Shown here: one piece after another, positions 1-8,337 of the stretch
Layout: every line of letters starts with the position of its first letter
Numbering within the stretch: position 1 is the first letter of the stretch
NCBI GenBank assembly: GCA_021787365.1
Contig: JAJYMB010000058.1
Coordinates: forward strand, 1-64,000
From: Actinomycetes bacterium
GTDB taxonomy: Bacteria > Actinomycetota > Acidimicrobiia > Acidimicrobiales > Palsa-688
Direction: 5' to 3'
Length of the DNA stretch: 64,000 nucleotides
Program-made: the position numbers and the translations under genes
Notes under the pieces: generated by a model
What the model was told of the DNA's origin: nothing
What the model saw: only the letters and a program-made list of their open reading frames with translations
The model's database searches: none

Positions 1-159
1 CAAAGTACGGGCCACATCGGCCTGCAGCTTGCCACGGCGGAACATCTCCGCGGCGCGCAAGCGACGCCGTTTCAGCGCTTCGAAGTCACGCCGAGGACGG
101 GCAGGTGGTCTCGTCCTGCCCTTTCTACCACGAGGTTTTGGGGAAGTTCGCACTACCAC
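1..159 (-). CDS. IS630-like transposase, N-terminal part only (runs off the window edge)
   Basis: Reading leftwards from GTG at 159 (or 153) gives an open frame to the window edge. It encodes an Arg/Pro-rich start and then a helix-turn-helix stretch containing RRLRAAEMFRRGKLQADVA, which resembles the N-terminal winged-helix DNA-binding domain of IS630-family transposases and related proteins. An in-frame TGA lies just upstream of the start. The catalytic DDE domain, if present, is outside the window, so intactness cannot be judged. It borders a decayed transporter gene, which fits an insertion or deletion hot spot. The family call rests only on this short segment. Confidence 0.45.
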   Translation of the reverse strand, partial: MVVRTSPKPRGRKGRTRPPARPRRDFEALKRRRLRAAEMFRRGKLQADVARTL

Positions 160-364
160 ATCATATCACGCTTGTGTAATTACATCACTGTATTACCGAA
201 ACCTCTTTAGGCTTTGGAACTCTAGGCTTTTAGGCCTGCGCCTCGGTGAGTGGCCCGGGGACCTGAGCTTGTCCCGAATAACGCGAAGAATAGAGCCAGC
301 AGTGCGCCCAATGGCCGCCCCCTAGCGCGGAGCGGGGCGGGAAGGACCGCCGGCATATCTCCAT

Positions 365-899
365 GGCATCAAGGGGTAGTCCTCGTTGCTCACGGCCTGG
401 AGGAGCACATAGCCGATCCCGGGTAGGAGAAGACGACCTCGACTAACAGGGCGCCGCTCACCACGAAGCCGAGAGACAAGGCGAAACTGGCTATGGAGGG
501 CAGCACCGCGTTGCGGGCGGCATAGGTCATTATGATCCGACGCTTGGGGAGGCCCTTGGCTTCGGCCACCATGGACACCCCGACGAGCACGGCTGTCCAC
601 GGCAGGGCTGCCGCGATGACCGAAGCCACCGAGGACGGGAAGTACGTGACCGACGTGCCGAGGTTGCCGTGGAGGAGGTCCCTCCAGTAGGTCACGTACT
701 GTGACCCCAGGCCGGCGTGGTTGAGGCCGAACAGAGCGGTGAGGGACTTGACCGCCGCCGGGGAGAGCTGGCCCTTGTACTTCGCGATCATGATCTCGAC
801 CGGGTTCCCTGGCATGAGCCGGGGTATGAGAAAGTTGAGGGTCAAGGCCGCCCACGCCGTCAAGAGGTAGAAGAGGAACCGCCGGGCGAAAAACCTCAT
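365..899 (-). pseudogene. DppB-type ABC transporter permease remnant
   Basis: The first ~110 codons read as the N-terminus of a DppB/OppB-type peptide or oligosaccharide permease: a first membrane helix, the typical RLMPGNPVE stretch, then the start of the BPD_transp_1 domain. The sequence then jumps directly to the late EAA-loop region (AKGLPKRR) and SLGFVVSGALLVEVVFSYPG, so roughly 100 residues with several membrane helices are missing in frame. At about 420 one base appears lost, because the expected GIGYVLLQAV continuation is in another frame. Homology stops near 367, before the C-terminus. With an internal deletion, a frameshift and a lost 3' end it cannot be functional. It follows the PIG-L gene on the same strand by 62 bp with a good GAGGGAG ribosome-binding site, so it was probably part of that operon. 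Confidence 0.8.
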
Positions 900-961
900 G
901 GCTTGCGCTCTCCCTCAGGTCGTGCTCTGCACCGGTCGGCGCTCCGCGTCCACGGCATTGC

Positions 962-1633
962 TCAATCGCCGGCCAATCTCGCGGCGGGGGAGGAAAAGAC
1001 GGAGGGCGGCCTCATGAACGCCGCTGCTCGTTGGGTGCCTGACATCTTGCCCCGCAGCAACGTCAACGCCTCGTAATAGCCCTGGTAGTCGAAATTGACG
1101 ACACCACCCCGGAAGAGCTCGTGGCACCGTGCAGCTGAGAGCCAGTCGTCGAACACGGCACTGATGTCCACGACGACGTCAGGTTTGAAGCCATCAGCGT
1201 CTTCCCAGTTGTCGGCGAACCAAAGCTCGGGGCGGTGCCCGCTCACGAGTTCGAGCGCCCGCTCGACGGCGAAGTGACAATTGGCATGGTCGCGGTGCAA
1301 AGAGCCCCGCCAGTGCGTCACGACCGTACGCGGCCGGCGCTCGTCGATGATCCCTGCCACCTCCAAAGCGACGCCCTGGCTCGCGAACAGGTCACCGTCG
1401 GGGTGTCCGAGCACCCGGCACTCTGCGCCGAGCCGGCCCGCCGCCTCCGCCGCCTCCGCCAGTTTTTGGGCCTTGTAGGCACCCCGGTCTTTGCCCGGAT
1501 GCCCCCCTTCACCGGCTGTCAGGTGCAAAAACAGCACCTCGTCGCCGGCTTTGGCGTACAACCGGGCCAAGTGGCCGGCCGTGAAGTCCATGTCGCCCAC
1601 GTGCGCCCCTATGAGCAACAGGCCGCCGCTCAT
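962..1633 (-). CDS. PIG-L family deacetylase-like protein
   Basis: A 223-residue protein of the PIG-L/LmbE fold (GlcNAc-PI or GlcNAc-Ins de-N-acetylases such as MshB). Residues 8-17 read IGAHVGDMDF in place of the canonical AHPDD motif. Metal ligands His11 and Asp14 are kept, but the position of the catalytic-base Asp is Gly. A later HRDHANCH supplies the third metal-binding His. It may therefore be an altered hydrolase or a sugar-binding relative. ATG at 1633 overlaps the stop of the upstream GNAT gene (ATGA), implying translational coupling. The pair of a possible N-deacetylase with an N-acetyltransferase suggests amino-sugar or mycothiol-like chemistry, but the substrate is unknown. Confidence 0.8.
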   Translation of the reverse strand: MSGGLLLIGAHVGDMDFTAGHLARLYAKAGDEVLFLHLTAGEGGHPGKDRGAYKAQKLAEAAEAAGRLGAECRVLGHPDGDLFASQGVALEVAGIIDERRPRTVVTHWRGSLHRDHANCHFAVERALELVSGHRPELWFADNWEDADGFKPDVVVDISAVFDDWLSAARCHELFRGGVVNFDYQGYYEALTLLRGKMSGTQRAAAFMRPPSVFSSPAARLAGD

Positions 1634-2625
1634 GGTTGGCTCACCGTTTGGGCCGGTGCTGCGCCGGGAGATCTGGTTTGGCTCAATTGTTTTTCGTAGA
1701 TGCCGAAACGGCGGGTGACCTCGAAGCCGGCCCGGTGGTACAACCTCCATGCGGCGTCGTGCTCGCCCGTCCAGAGGAACCAGGCGCAATGCATGCTGCG
1801 AGATGCCATTTCTCGCAACGTCTCGTGCAGCAGCACGTTCCCGAGGCCAATGCGGCGGAACTCATCGGCCACTCCGAAGGGGCCGAAACGGTCGGGGCAG
1901 CCGGCAAATGCGCCGAATATCGTAAAGCCGGCGACTTGGTCGCCCCGGGTCGCCAACTGGATCTGTTCCGGGCTCGTCCCTTGGCGCAATGCGGAGCGGA
2001 CGACGGCCCCCCAGTCCCCACTCAACTTTTCACACAGCTGGATAAGCCGCGAATACCACTCCACCGCCGCGTAGCCGAATTGCCAGCCATCGGCTTCCAG
2101 GCGGGCCTTTTGCCTCGCCACGTCCGGGGGCACCTCATAAGACGCCAGCAGCACGTCCATGGCGTTTACGGTTGCGGAGCGGCGGTAACCAGCCTGCTCG
2201 AAAAGTTTCTCGCTCCCCGGGTACCTGTCTAGCGGCACGCCGGGGTAATAGTAAGCCGGAGGGTAGGGAGTCACGGCCACGCTCGAGCACCCGCGAGCCG
2301 CCAAGTAGGCCTCTGCCCGCTGTAGTAACTCGCTCCCGATGCCTTGGCGCCTGGTTGCGGGGTCGACGACCAGTGCTTGCAACCAACCCTCCGCTTCGCC
2401 TTCAGCCGCCGCTCCGACGCCGTGGCGAACGGCGACGGCGTTGACGAAACCTCTCAGCTTGTCTTGGTCGTCCCAAGCTTCGATGAGCCCTTCTTCGGCG
2501 AAGTTGTCGTCCAGAAGGGTCGTGGTGACGAACCGGTCCAGGTGGACCTGGTCTCGGGGAAGGCCCCTGTTCCAGCAGCTGACAAGGGACGCCTCATCAC
2601 CACCCCTGTATGACCGGTAGCGCAC
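1630..2625 (-). CDS. Tandem GNAT-domain N-acetyltransferase
   Basis: 331 residues with two GNAT folds. The first has an acetyl-CoA-binding motif A at about 87-112 (VVDPATRRQGIGSELLQRA). The second, around 250-275, reads FGVADEFRRIGLGNVLLHE and is followed by a conserved W-x-x-Y-x-x-A-G-F ending near residue 300. Two-domain architecture and length are like mycothiol synthase MshD, yet the sequence between domains is distinct, so the substrate is not assigned. The GTG start at 2625 follows AAGGGAGG. A strong-looking promoter lies upstream at 2650-2679. It is the first gene of a leftward unit with the PIG-L gene and the decayed permease. Confidence 0.8.
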   Translation of the reverse strand: MRYRSYRGGDEASLVSCWNRGLPRDQVHLDRFVTTTLLDDNFAEEGLIEAWDDQDKLRGFVNAVAVRHGVGAAAEGEAEGWLQALVVDPATRRQGIGSELLQRAEAYLAARGCSSVAVTPYPPAYYYPGVPLDRYPGSEKLFEQAGYRRSATVNAMDVLLASYEVPPDVARQKARLEADGWQFGYAAVEWYSRLIQLCEKLSGDWGAVVRSALRQGTSPEQIQLATRGDQVAGFTIFGAFAGCPDRFGPFGVADEFRRIGLGNVLLHETLREMASRSMHCAWFLWTGEHDAAWRLYHRAGFEVTRRFGIYEKQLSQTRSPGAAPAQTVSQP

Positions 2626-2649
2626 CCGGGTCCCTCCCTTCTTGTTGCT

Positions 2650-2679
2650 AGTTTACCTAGTGAGAGCAAGTTTAGTCAA
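2650..2679 (-). promoter_or_regulatory. Promoter of the GNAT/PIG-L unit
   Basis: On the minus strand TTGACT (2674-2679) and TAAACT (2650-2655) are separated by 18 nt, close to the housekeeping sigma consensus. The -10 region lies within a CTAG-N5-CTAG inverted repeat (2648-2660) that could be an operator. The segment is much more AT-rich than its surroundings. Confidence 0.6.
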
Positions 2680-2834
2680 TTATTGGCAGAGGCGGTTGGC
2701 GCGACAGCACGTCGGCGTCCAGGGCGGCGCACCCGTGGTGGCTGGGCGCACGGGCACTGGCGCGAGTTCCTCGTCCTACAGGTGCCCCGCCGGCTTCTCG
2801 CTTCTCCGACCTGGCCTGTACACATCGAGATAGA

Positions 2835-4403
2835 TTGAAATATCATGACTTGATGCTCAGCCCGTTCCACCATCGAGGTGGGCCCTCGAGCAGGTTGCCG
2901 GATCGGTTTGCTTCTAGCTGGGCCCCCTCCATCAGCCTGGTCGAAATGCGGGCCAACCTCGCTGCCAATGGCCCCGAACTCTATGTCGGGGCCGATGGGA
3001 GGGGCCTCGTCTGGGCGGGCCCCGAGCAGAGCGCGCTCGTGCTCGGGCCACCGCGGTCGGGCAAGACGTCCGCGGTCGTCGTCCCGAATGTCCTGGCCGC
3101 GCCGGGGGCGGTGGTGGTCACCTCCACCAAGCAAGATGTGCTGAGGGCGACGCTGGCGAGCCGCCAGGAGGTGGGGAAGTGCTGGGTGATGGACGCGAGC
3201 GGCACGATAGGAGCCCCGGCGGGGACCGCCGCGCTCCGCTGGTCGCCCGTCCAGGCATCCCTTTCCTGGGAAGAAGCGCTCGTCACGGCCAGGGTCATGA
3301 CAGCGGCAGCCAGGCCGGGTGGCTATTTCGGCGAGAGTGCGCACTGGACCGAGCGTGCTGAAGCCCTTCTCGCCCCGCTCCTGCATGCTGCAGCGCTTTC
3401 GGGAGCTGGAATGCGCCAGGTCCTCGGCTGGGTGCTGCGCCAAGACCTCTACAACCCCAAGGCGGCCCTCGACGGCGTCGGAGCTGTCGTGGCGTCCGAC
3501 GTCCTGGCCGGGATCCTGTCGACCGAGGACCGGGAAAAGAGCGGTATCTTCTCGACGGCGGCCGGCGTGCTCGGGGCCTACCGTTCGGAACGGGCACTAG
3601 AGGCCGCCGATGAGCCCAACTTCGACCCGGGCCGGTTCCCGGCCTCGGGGGAGACCGTGTACATCTGCGCGCCCGCTCGCTACCAGGCGCTAACCGCCCC
3701 TGTCGCGGTTGCCTTTTTGGAACAGGTCCGGGCTGCCACCTACCAGGCCGCTTCCGTCGGGTGGCTGCGCCTGCCGGTCACCCTCGTCCTCGACGAAGTG
3801 GCCAACATCGCGCCGCTTCCCGACTTGCCCGCCATGGTGAGCGAAGGAGGTGGCCAGGGCCTCCTGACCCTCGCCTGTTTGCAGGACCTTTCTCAGGCGA
3901 GGGGGCGGTGGGGGCAGGCGGCCGAGGGGTTCTTCTCGTTGTTCGGCACCAAGGTCGTGCTGGCCGGTATCGGGGACATGAAGACGCTGGAGGCGGTCTC
4001 GCACCTGTGCGGCCAGGTGGACGTGCCGGTCCGTTCGGTCAACGCGTCGGCGTGGTGGTCGGGGCGGCCCTCGGCGAGCACCACCTGGTCTTGGAGGCGC
4101 CAGCCGCGGTTGCCGGTGGACCAGGCGCGCAGCTTGCCCACCGGCTCGGCCCTGGTGCTGGCCGGCGCCCGGCCGCCCCGGCTCGCCCGCCTCACGCCTT
4201 GGTGGGCCTACCCGCCCTTCGCGGAGGCACGTTTAGCGCCGGCACTGCCCGCCAGGCCGCCCGAGCCTCCGGCGGTGCAACGGCGCGGCCAGCCGCTGCC
4301 GCCATCGCCACCTCCTGGCCAGGGAAAGTCGGAGGACATCTCGGTCGAGTGGCACAAAGTACCGGGCCGGCGCCGCCTCCACCCGCCCCCGCCGCGGTTC
4401 TGA
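2835..4403 (+). CDS. VirD4/TraG-like type IV secretion coupling ATPase (orphan)
   Basis: 522 residues related to conjugative coupling proteins, the hexameric ATPases that feed DNA or protein to a type IV secretion channel. Walker A GPPRSGKT is at 71-78, followed by VVPNVL. Walker B LVLDEVANI is at about 316-324, followed by the family's LPDLP and a glycine-rich stretch (SEGGGQGL). No N-terminal membrane helices precede the ATPase domain, unlike classic VirD4. The C-terminal ~70 residues are Pro-rich. No relaxase, VirB4 or other transfer gene is in the window, so it is an orphan or part of a decayed or actinobacterial-type integrative element. TTG at 2835 is the furthest start; ATG at 2853 is an alternative. 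Confidence 0.8.
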   Translation: MKYHDLMLSPFHHRGGPSSRLPDRFASSWAPSISLVEMRANLAANGPELYVGADGRGLVWAGPEQSALVLGPPRSGKTSAVVVPNVLAAPGAVVVTSTKQDVLRATLASRQEVGKCWVMDASGTIGAPAGTAALRWSPVQASLSWEEALVTARVMTAAARPGGYFGESAHWTERAEALLAPLLHAAALSGAGMRQVLGWVLRQDLYNPKAALDGVGAVVASDVLAGILSTEDREKSGIFSTAAGVLGAYRSERALEAADEPNFDPGRFPASGETVYICAPARYQALTAPVAVAFLEQVRAATYQAASVGWLRLPVTLVLDEVANIAPLPDLPAMVSEGGGQGLLTLACLQDLSQARGRWGQAAEGFFSLFGTKVVLAGIGDMKTLEAVSHLCGQVDVPVRSVNASAWWSGRPSASTTWSWRRQPRLPVDQARSLPTGSALVLAGARPPRLARLTPWWAYPPFAEARLAPALPARPPEPPAVQRRGQPLPPSPPPGQGKSEDISVEWHKVPGRRRLHPPPPRF

Positions 4404-4667
4404 GACCAGTCAGGTAGAGGGAATTGTCCCATGGTGCCCGTGGGAGCGCCAGGCCGCTCGGTGAGTCCTTGGAGAAACGGACCTCCGGTCCTGCTTTCCT
4501 CCGTGCGCCGTCCGGCATAATGCGACGGGGTACGCTACGAACGATGGGTTGCGGGCGGGTGTGGTTATGATCGCTGCGCTTTACCCGGTACTTGTTGTTG
4601 CTGGCTCAGCCGGCACCTCGTACATGGGCTCCTCGTCGGCGCCAAGAACACGTAGGGGGCTTTGGGA

Positions 4668-5636
4668 GTGACTGAAGACGGGATCGCGCTACGTTGGCCG
4701 ACGCGCGAGGAGGGTGAGCGCCTTCTCGTCCTCCTCGGGCTACCCGAGTTCGACCTCCGAGCTGTACTCGAGCGCTACCCGGACGACCGAATGCCTCCGT
4801 GGTGGTGGCCCTGGCTGCGCAAGTCGCACGCTCGACTCCTACGTGAGATGGGCCGTCCGGGGAGGGTGGAGCTGCTGCCGGCGGGTGCTCCCGAGTTCGG
4901 GTCCCTCCAGCCGTTCTTCGGCATCTACGTGCTGCTCAGTGCACTTCCTGACGTGCTCGAATGGCATGCTCGCCGCGGCATCCCGCCGGAGGTCTCCTGG
5001 GCCACGCTCAAAGACCTGGGGCGCCAGGTCGGGATCTACCGTCGCTTCCACGGGCGGAGCGGCTTCGACGAGTTCGACTGGGTGTCCCGACACTTTCGCG
5101 GGCTCGTTTTCCAACTCGGCAGGCTCCAGTTCGAGCGTTCGGTGGTAGAGGAGGAATGGCGGTCAGATCCCGAACTGATTGCGGCGGCCGGTACGAGCGG
5201 TCGGGTGCTGGCAATCCACATACCCGAGGGAGGGCCGCTGTCACCCGAGCTTTGCGACGAGGCGTTGGCTAAGGCACCGGAATTCTTTGCCCGCCACTTT
5301 CCCGACGAGGTGTACCAGGTCGGGACGTGTGATTCCTGGCTGCTCGACTGGCAGCTGAGCGAATACCTCCCGCCTGAGGCTAACATCGTCCGCTTCCAGC
5401 AGCGGTTCAAGATGCTCTCCGGTTGCGCCGTGGGTAACCGCGCCGTCTTGAGGTTTGTCTTCTACCGCAACGACGCCGCACTCGACGAGCTGCCACAAGG
5501 CACCGCGCTCGAGCGGGCGGTCGTCGCGCACCTAAGGGCCGGGCGCGACTGGTTCGTGCGCGCCGGCTGGTTGCCCCTGGGAGAGGCTGTCGATCAGGGC
5601 TTAGGCACATCCCGGGCGGAAGACTTACCAGGATGA
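4668..5636 (+). CDS. Acyltransferase-domain protein (NAT_N/GNAT_C type)
   Basis: About 322 residues resembling the two-part proteins of actinobacteria and firmicutes with an N-terminal helical region and a C-terminal GNAT-like acyltransferase domain (Pfam NAT_N and GNAT_C). Typical features are WWPWL near 50, the YRRFHGRSGFDEFDW stretch near 130-144, LAIHIPEGGPLSPE near 185-198, then FFARHFPDE and CDSWLLDWQLSEYL around 215-240. No characterised substrate is known to me. GTG at 4668 is favoured, with AGGGGG about 10 nt upstream; TTG at 4662 is also possible. It stands alone: 264 bp upstream lie after the TraG-like gene, with no clear promoter, and 109 bp downstream precede the GH20 gene. Confidence 0.7.
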   Translation: MTEDGIALRWPTREEGERLLVLLGLPEFDLRAVLERYPDDRMPPWWWPWLRKSHARLLREMGRPGRVELLPAGAPEFGSLQPFFGIYVLLSALPDVLEWHARRGIPPEVSWATLKDLGRQVGIYRRFHGRSGFDEFDWVSRHFRGLVFQLGRLQFERSVVEEEWRSDPELIAAAGTSGRVLAIHIPEGGPLSPELCDEALAKAPEFFARHFPDEVYQVGTCDSWLLDWQLSEYLPPEANIVRFQQRFKMLSGCAVGNRAVLRFVFYRNDAALDELPQGTALERAVVAHLRAGRDWFVRAGWLPLGEAVDQGLGTSRAEDLPG

Positions 5637-5745
5637 GCGCTCGGAAAATAACCGTCTGGCCAGGCGTGCAAGAGCCGAGCCGGTTCCTAAGAGTGACCAG
5701 CCGGAGCGGTCCAAGGAACAATTGTGAACGAAGAGAGAGGGAACG

Positions 5746-7440
5746 ATGATGGTGAACGAGGACCGAAATGACTGGTCCGGTCTCGATGCCTTGGTCCCGC
5801 GGCCAAAGCGGGTCGTCCGGGGGCACGGGGAGTTCTTGGTGGGCCCAGGCACCAGGTTGGTGGCCGACAAAGACACCGTAGAGGCTGCGGAGGCAGTCCG
5901 GGACGCGCTGAGCCCTGCGACGGGCCTGCGCCTGCCACTGACCCTCGAGAGCGGCGATGCAGTGTCGGGCGGCGACATTGCGCTCGAGTTGAAGCCGGCA
6001 CTCGGTGAGCTGGGGGCTGAGGGTTACCGTCTAGCGGTCGAGGAACGGGGCATCAAGATGTTCGCAGCCGTACCCGCCGGCCTCTTCTATGCGACCCAGA
6101 CCCTGCGCCAGCTGCTCAGGCCCGAGATCTACCGGTCGGCGCCGGTGCAGGGAAAGCGGTGGTCCGTTCCAGCAGTGGAGATCGAAGACCGGCCGCGCTT
6201 TGGCTGGCGAGGCGGGATGCTCGACGTCGGTCGGCACTTTCTCCCCAAGAGCGTCCTGCTCCGGTTCGTCGACCTGCTGGCCATGCACAAGTACAACGTC
6301 TTGCACCTGCACCTTACAGAGGACCAGGGCTGGCGCTTCCCCTCTCGTCGCTACCCTCGGCTCACCGAGGTCGGCTCTTGGCGCAGGGAAACGCTGCGGG
6401 GCCATCGAGGAGAGCGAGGAGGGGACGGTACGCCGCACGGAGGCTTCTACACAGCGGACGACCTTAACGAATTGGTCGCTTACGCGGCCCGTCGCTTTGT
6501 AACGATTGTCCCCGAAATCGACCTTCCTGGGCACACACGCGCTGCGATCGCCTCCTATCCCTGGCTTGGCAATACCGGCGAGGCGCTCGATGTGAAGACC
6601 AGTTGGGGGATCGACACGCACGTGCTGAACATGGAAGAAAAGACGCTGCAGTTTTGTCGCGACCTGCTCAACGAAGTCATGGAAATCTTTCCGGGCCAGT
6701 TCGTCCACATAGGCGGAGACGAGTGCCCGCGCACGGAATGGGAGCAGAGCAAGGCAGCACGGCAAAGGGCAGCTGACATCGGCCTCGCGCAGGGCGTCGA
6801 CGGCCTCCAGGCCTGGTTCACGACCCAACTCGGCGGGTTCCTCGCCGAACACGGCCGGCGGTTGATCGGCTGGGACGAGATCATCGAGGGTGGGCTAGCC
6901 CCCAATGCCGCGGTCATGTCCTGGAGGAGCGAAGAGGGCGGCATCGTCGCCGCCAAGGCCGGCCACGACGTCGTAATGACGCCCGAGCAGTGGTGCTACT
7001 TCAACTACTACGAGTCAGACGACCCTCGTGAGCCGTTGGCGCACTGGTCCGGGTGCATCCCTCTCGAGCGTGCATACGCGTATGAGCCGCTGCCGGCGGC
7101 GCTGTCTGGCGAAGCCGCGGCGCACGTGCTCGGTACACAGTTCGCGATCTGGACCGAATACGCGCCGGATCAGGCAACCGTCGAGTACCTCGCCTTTCCC
7201 CGAGCGTGCGCACATGCGGAGGTGGCGTGGTCGAAGAGCCATGAGGATTGGGAAGACTTTCGGGCGCGCGTCTCGCGCCACCTCCGCCGCCTGGAGACCT
7301 TGGGCGTCAACTTCCGTCCCCTTAATGGCCCTCATCCCTGGCAAGAGGGGGGCACCGGTGACCGCCAACGTCCCGCGCACCGCGGGCCCGCCAAGGCACC
7401 CGTTGCTGGCTCGTCAGGGGCGCTCGACTCGACCGGATGA
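5746..7440 (+). CDS. GH20 beta-N-acetylhexosaminidase
   Basis: 564 residues. An N-terminal GH20b-like domain (to ~150) precedes the GH20 TIM barrel beginning at FGWRGGMLDVGRHF. The catalytic Asp-Glu pair is D325-E326 in HIGGDECPR. Other family marks are HLHLTEDQGWR and the substrate-binding Trp in WDEIIEGG. It should remove terminal GlcNAc or GalNAc from oligosaccharides by substrate-assisted catalysis. No signal peptide is seen, so it probably acts in the cytoplasm on imported oligosaccharides. The ATG start follows AGAGAGAGGG. It converges on the sugar ABC permease gene with only 39 bp between stop codons. The last ~40 residues are low-complexity tail. Confidence 0.93.
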   Translation: MMVNEDRNDWSGLDALVPRPKRVVRGHGEFLVGPGTRLVADKDTVEAAEAVRDALSPATGLRLPLTLESGDAVSGGDIALELKPALGELGAEGYRLAVEERGIKMFAAVPAGLFYATQTLRQLLRPEIYRSAPVQGKRWSVPAVEIEDRPRFGWRGGMLDVGRHFLPKSVLLRFVDLLAMHKYNVLHLHLTEDQGWRFPSRRYPRLTEVGSWRRETLRGHRGERGGDGTPHGGFYTADDLNELVAYAARRFVTIVPEIDLPGHTRAAIASYPWLGNTGEALDVKTSWGIDTHVLNMEEKTLQFCRDLLNEVMEIFPGQFVHIGGDECPRTEWEQSKAARQRAADIGLAQGVDGLQAWFTTQLGGFLAEHGRRLIGWDEIIEGGLAPNAAVMSWRSEEGGIVAAKAGHDVVMTPEQWCYFNYYESDDPREPLAHWSGCIPLERAYAYEPLPAALSGEAAAHVLGTQFAIWTEYAPDQATVEYLAFPRACAHAEVAWSKSHEDWEDFRARVSRHLRRLETLGVNFRPLNGPHPWQEGGTGDRQRPAHRGPAKAPVAGSSGALDSTG

Positions 7441-7479
7441 TGACTGGGCTGGCCATCGTCGGCACGGCGGCGCAGCGGG

Positions 7480-8337
7480 TCAAGAGTTGACCGAGCCGAG
7501 TAGGAGCCCCCTCAGTAGGTAGCGGTTGAGCCAGATCACTACCGCCACCGGTGGCAATAGGCCGATCAGCCCGGCGGCAGCTTGGAGCCCGTAGTTCGTC
7601 GAGTAGCGGGTCGTGAACTGGGGGATGAGGACTGTGATGGGTTCGGTGTGCAAGGTAGGCGCAAAAGCGAGAGGTATCAAGTAGACACCCCAGGTGGTCA
7701 GGAACACGAAAACACCGGCCGCTGTGAGCCCGGGGCCGATGAGAGGCACAGTGATACGCCGGAGCACGGTGAGCGAGTTGGCACCGTCGATGCGAGCGGC
7801 CTCCTCTATGTTCAGAGGCAACGAGGCTATGTGGCTCCTAAGTAGCCATGTCGCGAGCGGGAGGGACGAGGAGGCATTGATCAGGACCAAGGCCTGGTAG
7901 GTGTTCACTTGGTGGAGGTCCGTTGCCTCTCGGAACAGCGGTATCAACACTGCATAGACAGGTAAGGAGATCGTCCCGAGTATGGCCAGGAAAAGGACAT
8001 TGGAGCCCGGGAACCTCCAGCGCGCGAAGGCGTAGGCGGCCAGGACGGCGACGACCAAGGTGAACACCATCGTCCCGAGGGCCTCTATCGCAGAATTTCG
8101 GAGTGCCTCCAAGAACTGCGAGGAATAAGCGGACGACCCATTGAGCAAGGACTTGAAGAAGCTTAGGGTGAACGGTTCGGGGATGAGCGGGGGAGGCGTG
8201 GACCCCAAGCCGACAGGTTTGATAAGGCTCACTACGATAGCCCAATAGATCGGGACGAGCGTCCATACCAAGATGACAACGCCAAGGACAACCTTCGCCA
8301 GGCGGCGGGCAGTCGCTCCCTTGTGGCCCACGACCAT
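7480..8337 (-). CDS. Sugar ABC transporter permease, MalG/UgpE type
   Basis: 285 residues with six predicted membrane helices. The EAA loop reads EEAARIDGANSLTVLRRI in the second half, which is where it contacts the ATPase. It is the inner-membrane partner of the MalF-type permease encoded immediately upstream; the start ATG shares one base with that gene's TGA stop, so the two are co-translated. No cognate ATPase gene is in the operon. In actinobacteria such CUT1 importers usually share a multitask ATPase (MsiK type) encoded elsewhere. The import substrate is probably an amino-sugar or galactoside oligosaccharide, judged from the neighbouring hydrolases. Confidence 0.92.
   Translation of the reverse strand: MVVGHKGATARRLAKVVLGVVILVWTLVPIYWAIVVSLIKPVGLGSTPPPLIPEPFTLSFFKSLLNGSSAYSSQFLEALRNSAIEALGTMVFTLVVAVLAAYAFARWRFPGSNVLFLAILGTISLPVYAVLIPLFREATDLHQVNTYQALVLINASSSLPLATWLLRSHIASLPLNIEEAARIDGANSLTVLRRITVPLIGPGLTAAGVFVFLTTWGVYLIPLAFAPTLHTEPITVLIPQFTTRYSTNYGLQAAAGLIGLLPPVAVVIWLNRYLLRGLLLGSVNS

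Noticed and set aside
29-325. Plus-strand open frame at the window start
   Set aside because: Arg/Ser-rich with no family features; the opposite strand encodes the transposase N-terminus.
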